Source: Shinella sp. CPCC 101442 (lineage in GTDB: Bacteria > Pseudomonadota > Alphaproteobacteria > Rhizobiales > Rhizobiaceae). Taken from it: a stretch of DNA of 64,000 nucleotides. The notes beneath the pieces are model-generated. The model was not told where the DNA came from. It saw nothing but the letters and a program-made list of their open reading frames with translations, and did not search any database. The position numbers were made by a program, and so were the translations under genes. This document shows positions 45,938 through 55,700 of the stretch, piece by piece (the first letter of the stretch is position 1; each line of letters begins with the position of its first letter). Where the stretch lies: the NCBI RefSeq assembly GCF_024704725.1, contig NZ_JALIQS010000003.1, positions 868,001 to 932,000 of the forward strand, in the 5' to 3' direction.

Positions 45938-47413
45938 ATGAGCACGGACACCGGCAGCATCCGCTTCATCCTCAACGGCGAGGACATTTCGCTGCGCCAT
46001 GTCCCGCCGACAGGCACCCTGCTCGACTGGCTGCGCCTACGCCGCCGCCTCACCGGCACCAAGGAGGGTTGCGCGGAGGGCGACTGCGGCGCCTGTACCG
46101 TGCTCGTCGGCCGCGTGGTCGAGGGGCGGCTTGCCTATGAGAGCGTCAATGCCTGCATCCGCCTGCTGGGCTCGATGAATGCCACCCACATCGTGACCGT
46201 CGAGTATCTGGCAGGCAGCGACGGTGTGTTGCATCCCGTGCAGCAGGCGATGGTCGACTATCACGGCTCGCAATGCGGCTTCTGTACGCCCGGCTTCGTC
46301 ATGTCGCTCTACGGGCTCTGGCTTTCCGATCCGGCGCCGAACCGCGCCCGGATCGAAAAGGCGCTGCAAGGCAATCTCTGTCGCTGCACCGGCTACGAAC
46401 CCATCATCCGCGCCGCTGAAGCGGTTGCCGAGGCGCGGCCGAGTGCCGTCTTCGATCCCATCGAGCGAACGCGAGCGGAAGTTCTCGCCAAGCTGACATC
46501 CATGGCCCCGCAGGACACCATCCGCGTCAGCGACGGCGATGGCCGCGTGATCGTGCCGGCCTCGCTTGACGACCTCGCCGCCGTGCTGGCGGAAGAGCCG
46601 AAAGCCACCGTCGTCGCCGGTAGCACCGATGTCGGCCTCTGGGTGACGAAACAGTTCCGCGATCTCAATCCGGTCGTCTTCATCAACCACCTCACCGAGT
46701 TGCAATCCCTCGAGGAAACGACGGAAGGTATCCGCATCGGTGCCGGCGTCACATATTCGCAGGCCTTCGCCACGCTCTGTCGCCGCTTCCCGGCGCTCAG
46801 CCCGCTGATCGACCGCATCGGCGGCGAGCAGGTGCGCAACATGGGCACGATAGGCGGCAACATCGCCAACGGTTCGCCCATCGGCGACACCCCGCCGGCC
46901 CTGATCGCGCTCGGCGCCACCCTCACCCTGCGCTCCAGGGAGGGCCCGCGCGAACTGCCGCTCGAACGCTACTTCATCGAGTACGGCAAGCAGGATCGCC
47001 GCCCGGGCGAATTCGTCGAAAGCCTCTTCGTGCCGGACCTGCCGGCCGACACCCACTTCGCCGTCTACAAGATTTCCAAGCGTCGCGACGAGGACATCTC
47101 CGCCCTTTGCGCCGCCTTCCGCGTCACGCTTGCGCCTGACGGCACCGTCGCCGACGTCCGCCTCTGCTTCGGCGGCATGGCCGGCACGCCGAAGCGCGCG
47201 GCAACCGTCGAGGCCGCCCTCCTCGGCAAACCGTGGACGGAAGCCACAATCGAGGCAGCCCGTCCGGCCTTCGAAACGGACTACAAGCCGCTCACCGACT
47301 GGCGCGCCACGGCGGAGTACCGCCTGCTGGCGGCAAAGAACCTGCTGATCCGCTTCTTCCTCGAAACGTCAGGCGAAATCGTACAGGTCCGCCGCTTCGA
47401 AGACGTGGCGTAA
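45938..47413 (+). CDS. xdhA: Xanthine dehydrogenase small subunit (FeS/FAD)
   Basis: A 491-residue subunit that carries electrons from the Mo site to NAD. Two N-terminal [2Fe-2S] domains: cysteines in KEGCAEGDCGACTV and then CGFCTPGF with LCRCTGY. The FAD-binding domain follows (VVAGSTDVGLWVTKQ; GTIGGNIANGSPIGDTPPAL). Gap of 9 bp from bdhA and 16 bp to xdhB indicates an operon. Confidence 0.96.
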   Translation: MSTDTGSIRFILNGEDISLRHVPPTGTLLDWLRLRRRLTGTKEGCAEGDCGACTVLVGRVVEGRLAYESVNACIRLLGSMNATHIVTVEYLAGSDGVLHPVQQAMVDYHGSQCGFCTPGFVMSLYGLWLSDPAPNRARIEKALQGNLCRCTGYEPIIRAAEAVAEARPSAVFDPIERTRAEVLAKLTSMAPQDTIRVSDGDGRVIVPASLDDLAAVLAEEPKATVVAGSTDVGLWVTKQFRDLNPVVFINHLTELQSLEETTEGIRIGAGVTYSQAFATLCRRFPALSPLIDRIGGEQVRNMGTIGGNIANGSPIGDTPPALIALGATLTLRSREGPRELPLERYFIEYGKQDRRPGEFVESLFVPDLPADTHFAVYKISKRRDEDISALCAAFRVTLAPDGTVADVRLCFGGMAGTPKRAATVEAALLGKPWTEATIEAARPAFETDYKPLTDWRATAEYRLLAAKNLLIRFFLETSGEIVQVRRFEDVA

Positions 47414-47429
47414 GGCGCGAAGGAGACCT

Positions 47430-49778
47430 GTGATGGACCAATCCACCTTCGAAGACCGCAAGGCGATTTCCGCGCCGATGCATGCATCGCTGCGCCACGA
47501 TTCGGCGCACAAACACGTCTCCGGCACCGCCGACTACATCGATGACATGCCGGAGCCCGACGGTACGCTGCATGCCGCGCTCGGCATGGGCGACCGGGCG
47601 CATGCGGAAATTCTCTCCGTCGATCTCTCGGCCGTGAAGGCCTTTCCGGGCGTCGTTCTGGTCCTGACCGCAAAGGACATGCCGGGCGAAAACGACATCA
47701 GTCCCTCCCACCGTCATGACGAGCCGGTGCTGGCCGAAGACAAGGTGGAATTCCATGGCCAGGCGATCTTCTGCGTCATCGCCGAGACCCGCGACATCGC
47801 GCGCCGCGCCGCGCGCCTGGCAAAAATAGAATACCGCGACCTGCCGCACTGGACCGACGTTACCGATACGCTCGAAAACGGCGGCACGCTCGTCACCGAG
47901 CCGCTGACGCTGAAACGCGGCGATGCGGAAGGCGCGCTGGAAACAGCACCGAACCGCGTGAAAGGCCAGATGCGCGTCGGCGGGCAGGATCACTTCTATC
48001 TCGAAGGCCATATCGCGCTTGCCATTCCCGGTGAGGACGACGAGATCACCGTCTGGTCCTCCACGCAGCACCCAAGCGAGGTGCAGCACATGGTCGCCCA
48101 TGTGTTGGGCGTGCCCTCCAATGCCGTCACCGTGCAGGTGCGCCGCATGGGCGGCGGTTTTGGCGGCAAGGAGACGCAGGGCAACCAGTTTGCGGCACTC
48201 GCCGCCGTCGCTGCCAAGCGGTTGAACCGCGCCGTCAAATTCCGCCTCGACCGCGACGAGGACATGACGGCGACCGGCAAGCGCCACGACTTCCTCGTCG
48301 ATTACGAGGTCGGCTTCGATGGCGACGGCCGCATCGAGGCGGTGAAGGCGAACTATGCCGCCCGCTGCGGCTATTCCTCCGACCTCTCCGGTCCCGTCAC
48401 CGACCGTGCGCTCTTTCATGCGGACAACGCCTATTTCTACCCGCATGTCCTGCTGACTTCGCAACCCTTGAAGACGCACACCGTCTCCAATACCGCCTTC
48501 CGCGGCTTCGGCGGGCCGCAGGGCCTTGTCGGTGGCGAGCGCATGATCGAGGAGATCGCCTACACGCTCGGCAAGGATCCGCTGGAGATCCGCAAGGCCA
48601 ATTTCTACGGCCTGCCCGGTTCAGAGCGCGTGCTGACGCCCTATCACCAGACCGTCGAGGACAACATCATCCACCGTATCGTGGATGAGCTGGAGGCCTC
48701 ATCCGACTATCAGGCCCGCCGCAAGGCCGTCCTCGCGTTCAATGAGACGAGCCGCGTCATCCGCAAGGGTATCGCGCTGACGCCGGTAAAATTCGGCATC
48801 TCCTTTACGGCCACCTGGTACAATCAGGCCGGTGCGCTGGTGCATGTCTATCAGGACGGCTCGATCCATCTGAACCATGGTGGAACGGAGATGGGCCAGG
48901 GCCTGTTCACCAAGGTGGCGCAGGTGCTGGCCGATGCCTTCCAGGTCGATGTTTCCCGCGTAAAAATCACCGCGACGACGACGGCGAAAGTGCCGAACAC
49001 CTCGGCGACCGCCGCCTCCTCGGGTTCCGACCTGAACGGCATGGCGGCCTACGACGCCGCGCGCCAGATCAAGCAGCGCCTGGTCGCCTTCGCCGCGGAA
49101 AAGTGGGGCGTGAGCCCGGATGAGGTCGCCTTCGTGCCGCACCATGTGCGCGTTGGCGAGGCGCTGATCCCCTTCCCCGATTTCATCAGGCAGGCCTATA
49201 TGGCCCGCGTGCAACTCTCCGCCGCCGGCTTCTACAAGACGCCGAAGATCCATTGGGACCGGGCGAAGGGCATGGGCACACCCTTCTACTACTTCGCCTA
49301 CGGCGCCTCCGTCTCGGAAGTCTCGATCGATACGCTGACCGGCGAATATCATGTCGACCGCGTGGATATCCTGCATGATGTCGGCCACTCGCTGAACCCG
49401 GCCATCGACAGGGGCCAGGTCGAAGGCGCCTTCGTGCAGGGCATGGGCTGGCTGACGACGGAGGAACTATGGTGGGACGACAGGGGACGGCTTCGCACAC
49501 ACGCCCCTTCCACCTACAAGATCCCGCTCGCCTCTGACCGCCCGAAGATCTTCAACGTCGAGCTCGCCGAATGGGCTGAGGCCGCCGAACCCACGATCGG
49601 CCGCTCCAAGGCGGTCGGCGAACCGCCCTTCATGCTCGCGGTCTCCGTTCTGGAGGCCCTCTCCATGGCCGTCGCCAGCACGGCCGATTATCGCCTCTGC
49701 CCCAAACTCGATGCTCCCGCCACGCCCGAGCGCGTGCTGATGACCATCGAACGGCTGAAGGCACAAAAAGAAGAGTGA
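47430..49778 (+). CDS. xdhB: Xanthine dehydrogenase large (molybdopterin) subunit
   Basis: Hydroxylates hypoxanthine to xanthine and xanthine to urate at a Mo-cofactor. 782 residues. GGFGGKETQ binds cofactor; QDHFYLEGHIALAIP and the substrate-loop region FRGFGGPQG are present; the catalytic Glu is probably in VGEPPFMLAVSV. GGAGA precedes ATG 47430. Next gene xdhC begins 1 bp after its stop codon. Confidence 0.96.
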   Translation: MMDQSTFEDRKAISAPMHASLRHDSAHKHVSGTADYIDDMPEPDGTLHAALGMGDRAHAEILSVDLSAVKAFPGVVLVLTAKDMPGENDISPSHRHDEPVLAEDKVEFHGQAIFCVIAETRDIARRAARLAKIEYRDLPHWTDVTDTLENGGTLVTEPLTLKRGDAEGALETAPNRVKGQMRVGGQDHFYLEGHIALAIPGEDDEITVWSSTQHPSEVQHMVAHVLGVPSNAVTVQVRRMGGGFGGKETQGNQFAALAAVAAKRLNRAVKFRLDRDEDMTATGKRHDFLVDYEVGFDGDGRIEAVKANYAARCGYSSDLSGPVTDRALFHADNAYFYPHVLLTSQPLKTHTVSNTAFRGFGGPQGLVGGERMIEEIAYTLGKDPLEIRKANFYGLPGSERVLTPYHQTVEDNIIHRIVDELEASSDYQARRKAVLAFNETSRVIRKGIALTPVKFGISFTATWYNQAGALVHVYQDGSIHLNHGGTEMGQGLFTKVAQVLADAFQVDVSRVKITATTTAKVPNTSATAASSGSDLNGMAAYDAARQIKQRLVAFAAEKWGVSPDEVAFVPHHVRVGEALIPFPDFIRQAYMARVQLSAAGFYKTPKIHWDRAKGMGTPFYYFAYGASVSEVSIDTLTGEYHVDRVDILHDVGHSLNPAIDRGQVEGAFVQGMGWLTTEELWWDDRGRLRTHAPSTYKIPLASDRPKIFNVELAEWAEAAEPTIGRSKAVGEPPFMLAVSVLEALSMAVASTADYRLCPKLDAPATPERVLMTIERLKAQKEE

Positions 49779-49779
49779 A

Positions 49780-50598
49780 ATGAACTTTCTACAGGACAGT
49801 ATCGAGGGCTTTCTCGCCCGCGAACATCGCGTCATCATCATCGAAATCACCACCACCAAAGGCTCGGCGCCGCGCGACGAAGGCACCTTCATGCTGGTCG
49901 CGCCGACCGAAATCCACGGCACCATCGGCGGCGGACAACTCGAATATATCGCCATCGAAAACGCGCGAAAGCTGCTGGCCGATGCCGGCGGCGAGGTGAA
50001 ACTCGACATTCCCCTCGGCCCCGAGATCGGCCAATGCTGCGGCGGCCGCGTCGAGATGACCTTCATTGTCGCCGATGAAGAAGCCCGCCGCGCGCTCGAA
50101 AGGCGCCTCGCGGAAGAGGAGCGGCAGAAGCCGCAGGTCTGGATATTCGGCGCCGGCCATGTCGGCCGGGCGCTCGCGGAAACGCTGACCCTGCTGCCCC
50201 TCAAGGCCTTCGTCGTCGAAGCGCGCGAGACGGAACTCGCTCAATTGACCTCGGAGGTGCACCATCGCCTGGCCGCCATGCCGGAGGCGCTGATCGCGGA
50301 TATACCGGCAGGCTCCGCCGTCGTGATCGTCACGCATGATCACGCACTCGATTTCCTGATCGGCAGGCAGGCGCTCGGCCGGAGCGATCTGGCCTATATC
50401 GGCATGGTCGGCTCGAAATCGAAACGCGGCACGTTCCTGCACTATCTCGAAGAACAGGGCGTCGAACGTGGCGAAGCCGACCGGCTGGTGTTGCCGATCG
50501 GCGGAAGCGCCGTCGACGACAAGCGCCCCGAGGTCATCGCCGCGATGACGGCCTCGGAAATGCTTCTCGCCTTCGCGCAATGGCGCAAGGCCACCTAG
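49780..50598 (+). CDS. xdhC: Xanthine dehydrogenase accessory protein XdhC
   Basis: Binds and inserts the sulfurated molybdenum cofactor into XdhB. 272 residues with N-terminal GSAPRDEGTFMLV and GTIGGGQLEYIAIENAR, then a Rossmann region IFGAGHVGRALAETL and the C-terminal IGMVGSKSKRGTFL and LPIGG. Its stop overlaps by 4 bp the stop of the convergent DUF1127 gene. Confidence 0.95.
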   Translation: MNFLQDSIEGFLAREHRVIIIEITTTKGSAPRDEGTFMLVAPTEIHGTIGGGQLEYIAIENARKLLADAGGEVKLDIPLGPEIGQCCGGRVEMTFIVADEEARRALERRLAEEERQKPQVWIFGAGHVGRALAETLTLLPLKAFVVEARETELAQLTSEVHHRLAAMPEALIADIPAGSAVVIVTHDHALDFLIGRQALGRSDLAYIGMVGSKSKRGTFLHYLEEQGVERGEADRLVLPIGGSAVDDKRPEVIAAMTASEMLLAFAQWRKAT

Positions 50599-50777
50599 CC
50601 ACGGCCATCGAGAAAACCGAGGTCCCGTTTCAGGTGGTCGGACAGTTCGTCCGCCGCCAGCCACGGCAGGCGGCGGCTGCGTCGGCGAAATGAAAAGGCG
50701 AGAGAGAGCTTATGCCACAAGCCGGCCAGCCGGTTGCGTTCGCGTCGCACCGGTACTGTCTCTACGATGCATGTCAT
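50595..50777 (-). CDS. DUF1127 small protein
   Basis: A 60-residue basic protein with a DUF1127 domain (RNRLAGLWHKLSLAFSFRRRSRRLPWLAADELSDHLKRDLGFLDGRG; residues ~16-60). DUF1127 proteins in Agrobacterium and Rhodobacter have RNA-related and phosphate/carbon-linked roles. GAGG precedes ATG 50777; an upstream frame is rejected. Transcribed divergently from the LysR gene. Confidence 0.85.
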   Translation of the reverse strand: MTCIVETVPVRRERNRLAGLWHKLSLAFSFRRRSRRLPWLAADELSDHLKRDLGFLDGRG

Positions 50778-50883
50778 GGTAAAACCTCGTAAATTCCATC
50801 TATTGCTTGCAGGATGCGCCCAGAAATGATGGAACTCCAATCGAACCTTCGTCTGCATTCATAAAGAGAACTTGGCCTTGAAG

Positions 50884-51771
50884 ATGTCGCGCAATTTCCC
50901 GCTGAACGCGCTTCGTGTCTTCGAGGCGGCTGCGCGGCATGCCAGTTTTACCCGCGCGGGCGACGAACTCGGCATGACGCAGACGGCCGTCAGCTACCAG
51001 ATCAAGCTTCTGGAGGAGACGCTGGGCGAAACGCTGTTCCTGCGCCAGCCGCGGCAGGTTCTGCTGAGCGAGGCGGGCGAACGTCTGGCGCCGAAAGTCG
51101 GGGAAGGCCTAGCGAAACTCGCCGAGGCCGTGGCGGACCTCAAGGGGGCGACGGAACACAAGCTGCACATCCACTCGACGCCGACCTTCGCCACGCAATG
51201 GTTAAGCCGGACGCTGGGCGATTTCCAGCTCAAGCATCCGAACATCGCCGTGCGGCTTTCCACGTCGCAGGACATCATCGACTTTTCCAAGGAAGAGGCG
51301 GATGTCTCGATCCGCTGGGGCAAGGGCGACTGGTCGGGCCTGACCAGCCACCGCATCATGCGCATGGACTTCACGCCCATGCTGAACCCGGCGCTGGCCG
51401 AATCGATCGGCGGTATCCGGGAGCCTTCCGACCTCCTGAAGTTGCCGATCATCAGCCCGCCGGATATCTGGTGGCGCACGTGGTTTTCCGCCGCCGGCAT
51501 CGACAATCCGGGGCTCGAACGCTTCCCCCCGAACGAACTCGGCATCCAGACCATCGATGCGCAGGTGGCCATGAACGGTCAGGGCGTCGCAATCCTCAAT
51601 CCCGGTCATTTCCGCATGGAGATCGCCGCCGGCCTGCTCTACCAGCCCTTCGATCTCACCTGCAACGACGGCCGCGACTACTGGCTCGCCTATCCGGAAA
51701 ACCGTCGCAACATTTTGAAAATCCGCGCATTTCGCGATTGGATTCTGGCAACGATGCCGGAGGAGGCGTAA
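50884..51771 (+). CDS. LysR-family regulator, GcvA-like
   Basis: A 295-residue regulator with N-terminal wHTH (NFPLNALRVFEAAARHASFTRAGDELGMTQTAVSYQIKLLEE) and a PBP2-type effector domain (STPTFATQWLSRTLGDFQLKHPNIAVRLST). Resembles GcvA-type LysR proteins. ATG 50884; TTG 50872 is an alternative start. It lies between the xdh operon and puuD, so control of purine genes is plausible but not shown. Confidence 0.88.
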   Translation: MSRNFPLNALRVFEAAARHASFTRAGDELGMTQTAVSYQIKLLEETLGETLFLRQPRQVLLSEAGERLAPKVGEGLAKLAEAVADLKGATEHKLHIHSTPTFATQWLSRTLGDFQLKHPNIAVRLSTSQDIIDFSKEEADVSIRWGKGDWSGLTSHRIMRMDFTPMLNPALAESIGGIREPSDLLKLPIISPPDIWWRTWFSAAGIDNPGLERFPPNELGIQTIDAQVAMNGQGVAILNPGHFRMEIAAGLLYQPFDLTCNDGRDYWLAYPENRRNILKIRAFRDWILATMPEEA

Positions 51772-51801
51772 AGTGTTGCGGACTAAACCGGAGTTCAGAT
51801 C

Positions 51802-52284
51802 TTGAGCGTTGCCTTCATGAAGGAAGAAAGTGCCGAAACAGCAGCGGAAACCCTGCTGCCCGAACGGCCGATTTCTCCCCATCCCAACCTTGTCACCGAG
51901 ACAGGCCTGAAGGCGCTGGAAACGCAGCTCGCCGAGGCGCGCGCAGCCTTCGAAGCGGCAAACGCGATCGAGGACATCAATGAGAAACGTCGCCAGCTCG
52001 CCGGCCCCTCACGCGACCTGCGCTATCTGGTCGAGCGGCTGCGCACCGCGCAGGTAATGGCCGATCCGGTATCGACCGAAAACGTGGCCTTTGGCAGCAC
52101 GGTGAAATTCAGCCGCGATGACGGGCGGGTGCAGACCTATCGCATCGTCGGCGAGGACGAGGCCGATCCCAAGGCTGGCACGATCTCCTATGTCTCGCCG
52201 GTGGCCCGCCTGCTCCTCGGCAAAGGCATCGGCGACGTCGTGACGCTGAATGGACAGGAACTGGAGATCGTCGCGATTTCCTGA
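51802..52284 (+). CDS. GreA/GreB-family transcription factor
   Basis: A 160-residue protein with an N-terminal helical hairpin (GLKALETQLAEARAAFEAANAI) and a C-terminal FKBP-like domain (VAFGSTVKFSRDDGRVQTYRIVGEDEADPKAGTISYVSPVARLLLGKGIGDVVTLNGQELEIVAI). Acts on RNA polymerase through its secondary channel. The usual acidic tip (GDLSENAEY-like) is replaced by LAGPSRDLRYL. TTG 51802 has GGAG upstream; ATG 51817 is an alternative. Confidence 0.82.
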   Translation: MSVAFMKEESAETAAETLLPERPISPHPNLVTETGLKALETQLAEARAAFEAANAIEDINEKRRQLAGPSRDLRYLVERLRTAQVMADPVSTENVAFGSTVKFSRDDGRVQTYRIVGEDEADPKAGTISYVSPVARLLLGKGIGDVVTLNGQELEIVAIS

Positions 52285-52303
52285 GAGGACCGTGCGCCAG
52301 GCG

Positions 52304-53017
52304 CTATCGCCTGCCGTCCAGTTCGGGATAGTGACGGAACAGGTCGTGCTCGTTGCCGGGAAGACGGCGCTCGCTTGCGAGATAGGCGCTGACCTTCGGA
52401 TGCTCGGCGACCGCCAAGCACAGAGCCCTGGCCTTGGGGTAGCGCTCATCCAGGCTGTTCATGAGCTTCGGGAAGGCATAGGTCAGGCCGTCCATGACCT
52501 GGAACAGCGAAAGATCCGCATAGCTAAGCCGGTTGCCGACGAGATACGCCGGGCCTTCGGGGTTGCGCGTCAGGATGCCCTCGAACCAATCGAGGAATTT
52601 CGGAACGCGCTCGTCGCGGAACTCGCGGGCGCGGCGCTGTGATTCGGGCTTCTGGTTCTCGTAATATTCGCCCGCGCCGATCGGATGGTGCACGTCATGA
52701 CCTTCGAGAACGAAGTCGGCGATGGTCAATTGGATCTGGTGCGTCCAGAGTTTCTGCTGCGGCGCTTTTGGCGCAAGATCGAGCCTGTCGCCGAGATAGA
52801 GCAGAATGGCGGCAACCTGCCCGACCACCACCTCGCCGTCCCTCAGGAAGGGCGGTGCGAAGGATGGCGTGGCCACCTCGCCGCTCACCCGCGCGATGAC
52901 GCCGTCGCCCTCCTCCCGCGCAACGTCGCGGTAGGGCGCGCCAGCCGCTTCCAGCGCAAGACGGATAAATTCGCCGCGCCCCTGAATACCTGTCCAGTAG
53001 TAGAGTTCGTAGGCCAT
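52304..53017 (-). CDS. Glutathione S-transferase family protein
   Basis: A 237-residue GST. N-terminal thioredoxin-fold YELYYWTGIQGRGEFIRLALEAAGAPY, where Tyr/Trp residues lie near the glutathione site, and a C-terminal helical domain with YLVGNRLSYADLSLFQVMDGL. It resembles sigma/alpha/mu-like bacterial GSTs of the S-crystallin type. Start ATG 53017; no other gene in the operon. Substrate unknown. Confidence 0.88.
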   Translation of the reverse strand: MAYELYYWTGIQGRGEFIRLALEAAGAPYRDVAREEGDGVIARVSGEVATPSFAPPFLRDGEVVVGQVAAILLYLGDRLDLAPKAPQQKLWTHQIQLTIADFVLEGHDVHHPIGAGEYYENQKPESQRRAREFRDERVPKFLDWFEGILTRNPEGPAYLVGNRLSYADLSLFQVMDGLTYAFPKLMNSLDERYPKARALCLAVAEHPKVSAYLASERRLPGNEHDLFRHYPELDGRR

Positions 53018-53145
53018 GCCCCAGAATACACCTGACCGGGCAGAGGTTCCATCCCGCATTGCCGTCGCGGCGCGATCCGCCCTTCCCTCGCCCGCGAATC
53101 TTGCGCAATGTGCGTGGGCAAAGACGAGAGAAGGGAACGCCGCGC

Positions 53146-54378
53146 ATGTATGAATATGCCATCGCCTGGGAATGGATGACCTTTGCCGTCCGCTGGCTGC
53201 ATGTCATCACCGCCATCGCCTGGATCGGCTCGTCCTTCTATTTCATCGCGCTGGACCTCGGCCTCATGAAGCGTCCGCATCTGCCGGCGGGAGCCTATGG
53301 CGAGGAATGGCAGGTGCACGGCGGCGGCTTCTACCATATCCAGAAATACCTGGTGGCGCCGGCCTCCATGCCCGAGCACCTGACCTGGTTCAAATGGGAA
53401 AGCTACATGACCTGGCTTTCCGGCTTCGCGCTGCTCTGTCTGGTCTATTACGGCGGCGCCGATCTTTTCCTGATAGACCGCAGCGTGCTCGACGTATCGA
53501 CGCCGGCTGCGATCGGGATCTCGCTCGCCTCGCTGGCGCTTGGCTGGATCCTCTACGACCTTCTCTGCAAATCGCCGCTCGGAAAAAACACCTGGGGACT
53601 GATGATCGTCCTCTATTTCATTCTCGTCGCCATGGCCTGGGGCTATACGCAGGTCTTCACCGGCCGCGCTGCCTTCCTGCATCTCGGCGCCTTTACCGCG
53701 ACGATTATGTCGGCCAACGTGTTCTTCATCATCATGCCGAACCAGCGGGTGGTGGTGGCGGACCTCATTGCCGGCCGCACGCCCGATCCGAAATACGGCG
53801 TCATCGCCAAGCAGCGCTCGACCCACAACAACTACCTGACGCTGCCCGTCATCTTCTTCATGCTGTCGAACCACTATCCGCTCGCCTTTGCGACGGCCTT
53901 CAACTGGATCATCGCCGCCCTCGTCTTCCTGATGGGCGTGACGATCCGGCACTGGTTCAACACGACCCATGCCCGCAAGGGCAAGCCGACCTGGACCTGG
54001 CTCGTCACGGCCCTGCTCTTCCTCCTCATCATGTGGCTTTCCACCGTGCCGAAGGTGCTGAGCGGCGAGACGGCGGATGCCGGCCTTGCCCCTTCCGCGG
54101 AACGCTTTGCCGCCAACAGCCATTTCCCCGCCGTGCGCGATCTCGTCTCCACCCGCTGTTCGATGTGCCATGCGGCCGAACCCGCCTGGGAGGGCTTGCG
54201 CGCGGCACCGAAAGACGTCGTGTTCGAAAGCGAAACGGCAATTGCCCTGCACGCCCGCGAAATCTACCTGCAGGCGGGGCGCAGCCATGCCATGCCGCCG
54301 GGTAACGTCACCGGAATGACGAAGGAAGAACGCGCCCTCATCACCGCCTGGTTCGAAACGTCGGTAGAAGGAAGCTGA
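53146..54378 (+). CDS. puuD: Membrane urate oxidase fused to cytochrome c
   Basis: A 410-residue protein of the PuuD family (membrane-bound urate hydroxylase/oxidase). About eight TM segments (VRWLHVITAIAWIGSSFYFI; FALLCLVYYGGADLFLID; LYFILVAMAWGYT), family motifs GGFYHIQKY and AKQRSTHNNYLTLPVIFFMLSNHYP, then a cytochrome c domain with STRCSMCH and distal Met in GRSHAMPPGN. It oxidises urate to 5-hydroxyisourate, passing electrons to the respiratory chain instead of directly to O2. ATG 53146. guaD follows after 5 bp. Confidence 0.95.
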   Translation: MYEYAIAWEWMTFAVRWLHVITAIAWIGSSFYFIALDLGLMKRPHLPAGAYGEEWQVHGGGFYHIQKYLVAPASMPEHLTWFKWESYMTWLSGFALLCLVYYGGADLFLIDRSVLDVSTPAAIGISLASLALGWILYDLLCKSPLGKNTWGLMIVLYFILVAMAWGYTQVFTGRAAFLHLGAFTATIMSANVFFIIMPNQRVVVADLIAGRTPDPKYGVIAKQRSTHNNYLTLPVIFFMLSNHYPLAFATAFNWIIAALVFLMGVTIRHWFNTTHARKGKPTWTWLVTALLFLLIMWLSTVPKVLSGETADAGLAPSAERFAANSHFPAVRDLVSTRCSMCHAAEPAWEGLRAAPKDVVFESETAIALHAREIYLQAGRSHAMPPGNVTGMTKEERALITAWFETSVEGS

Positions 54379-54383
54379 GCGCC

Positions 54384-55691
54384 ATGACCAAGACCCTCAT
54401 CCGCGGACGCCTTCTCTCCTTTCTCCGCCGCCCCGAGGCAATCGACGACACGGCAAGCTATCGCTACGAGGAGGACGGCGGCCTGCTGGTCGAGGACGGC
54501 AGGATCGTTACCGCCGGCGCCTACGAGACAGTGCGCCTTGAAGCACCCGAGGACGTGGAGGAGATCGACCATCGCCCGCATCTCATCCTGCCGGGCCTCA
54601 TCGATACGCACGTGCATTTCCCGCAGATGCAGGTCATCGGCTCCTATGCCGCAAACCTGCTCGAATGGCTGAACACCTACACCTTCCCGGAGGAATGCCG
54701 CTTCGTCGAAAGCGAGCACGCCGCCCGCATCGCCCGGCATTTCTACGACGAGATGATCCGCCAGGGCACGACGACCGCCGTTGCCTACTGCTCCGTGCAC
54801 AAGACCTCGGCCGACGCCTATTTCGCCGAGGCGCTGAAGCGCGGCATGCGCATGATCGGCGGCAAGGTGATGATGGACCGCAACGCCCCGCAGGGTCTGC
54901 TCGACACCCCGGAAATGGGGTACGACGAGACCCGCGCCGTCATCGCCGAATGGCATGGCAAGGGCCGCAACCACGTCGCCATCACGCCGCGCTTCGCCAT
55001 CACCTCCACGCCGGCGCAGATGGAGATGGCTGCGGCGCTCGCCCGCGAATTCCCCGACCTGCACATCCAGACGCATCTGTCGGAAAACCACGACGAGATC
55101 CGCTTCACTAGCGAACTCTATCCCGAGGCCATCGACTACACGGATGTCTATGCGAAATACGGCCTGCTCGGCCCCAAAAGCCTGTTCGGCCATTGCATCC
55201 ACCTGTCGGAGCGCGAGGCGGATGCGATGAGCGAGGCCGGTGCGGTGGCGGTGCACTGCCCCACCTCCAACCTCTTCCTCGGCTCCGGCCTCTTTCCGCT
55301 GAAGACGCTGTCACGGCGCGAAAAGCCGGTGCGCATCGCCGTCGCGACCGATGTCGGCGGCGGCACGAGCTATTCCATGCTGAAGACCATGGACGAGGCC
55401 TACAAGATCCAGCAATTGCTCGGCGAGCGGCTGAACCCCTTCGAGAGTTTCTACCACATGACGCTCGGCAATGCCGAGGCGCTCTCCCTTTCGGATCGCA
55501 TCGGCACGCTGGAGGCCGGCACGGATGCCGACTTCGTGGTGTTCGATGCGGCCGCAACGCCCGCCATGGCACTGAAGATGGAAGTGGTGCGTTCGCTCGC
55601 GGACGAACTCTTCCTGCTCCAGACGCTCGGCGACGACCGCGCGGTGCGCGAGACCTACGTGGCCGGCAAGGCGATGAAGGCGCTGCTTTAA
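54384..55691 (+). CDS. guaD: Guanine deaminase
   Basis: Converts guanine to xanthine. 435 residues, amidohydrolase fold. Metal ligands in DTHVHFPQMQ, then PRFAITSTPAQ, HLSENHDE, GHCIHLSE and VATDVGGGTSYSMLKT. Lies 5 bp after puuD in the same orientation; probable operon. Confidence 0.95.
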   Translation: MTKTLIRGRLLSFLRRPEAIDDTASYRYEEDGGLLVEDGRIVTAGAYETVRLEAPEDVEEIDHRPHLILPGLIDTHVHFPQMQVIGSYAANLLEWLNTYTFPEECRFVESEHAARIARHFYDEMIRQGTTTAVAYCSVHKTSADAYFAEALKRGMRMIGGKVMMDRNAPQGLLDTPEMGYDETRAVIAEWHGKGRNHVAITPRFAITSTPAQMEMAAALAREFPDLHIQTHLSENHDEIRFTSELYPEAIDYTDVYAKYGLLGPKSLFGHCIHLSEREADAMSEAGAVAVHCPTSNLFLGSGLFPLKTLSRREKPVRIAVATDVGGGTSYSMLKTMDEAYKIQQLLGERLNPFESFYHMTLGNAEALSLSDRIGTLEAGTDADFVVFDAAATPAMALKMEVVRSLADELFLLQTLGDDRAVRETYVAGKAMKALL

Positions 55692-55700
55692 GCCGTTCCA

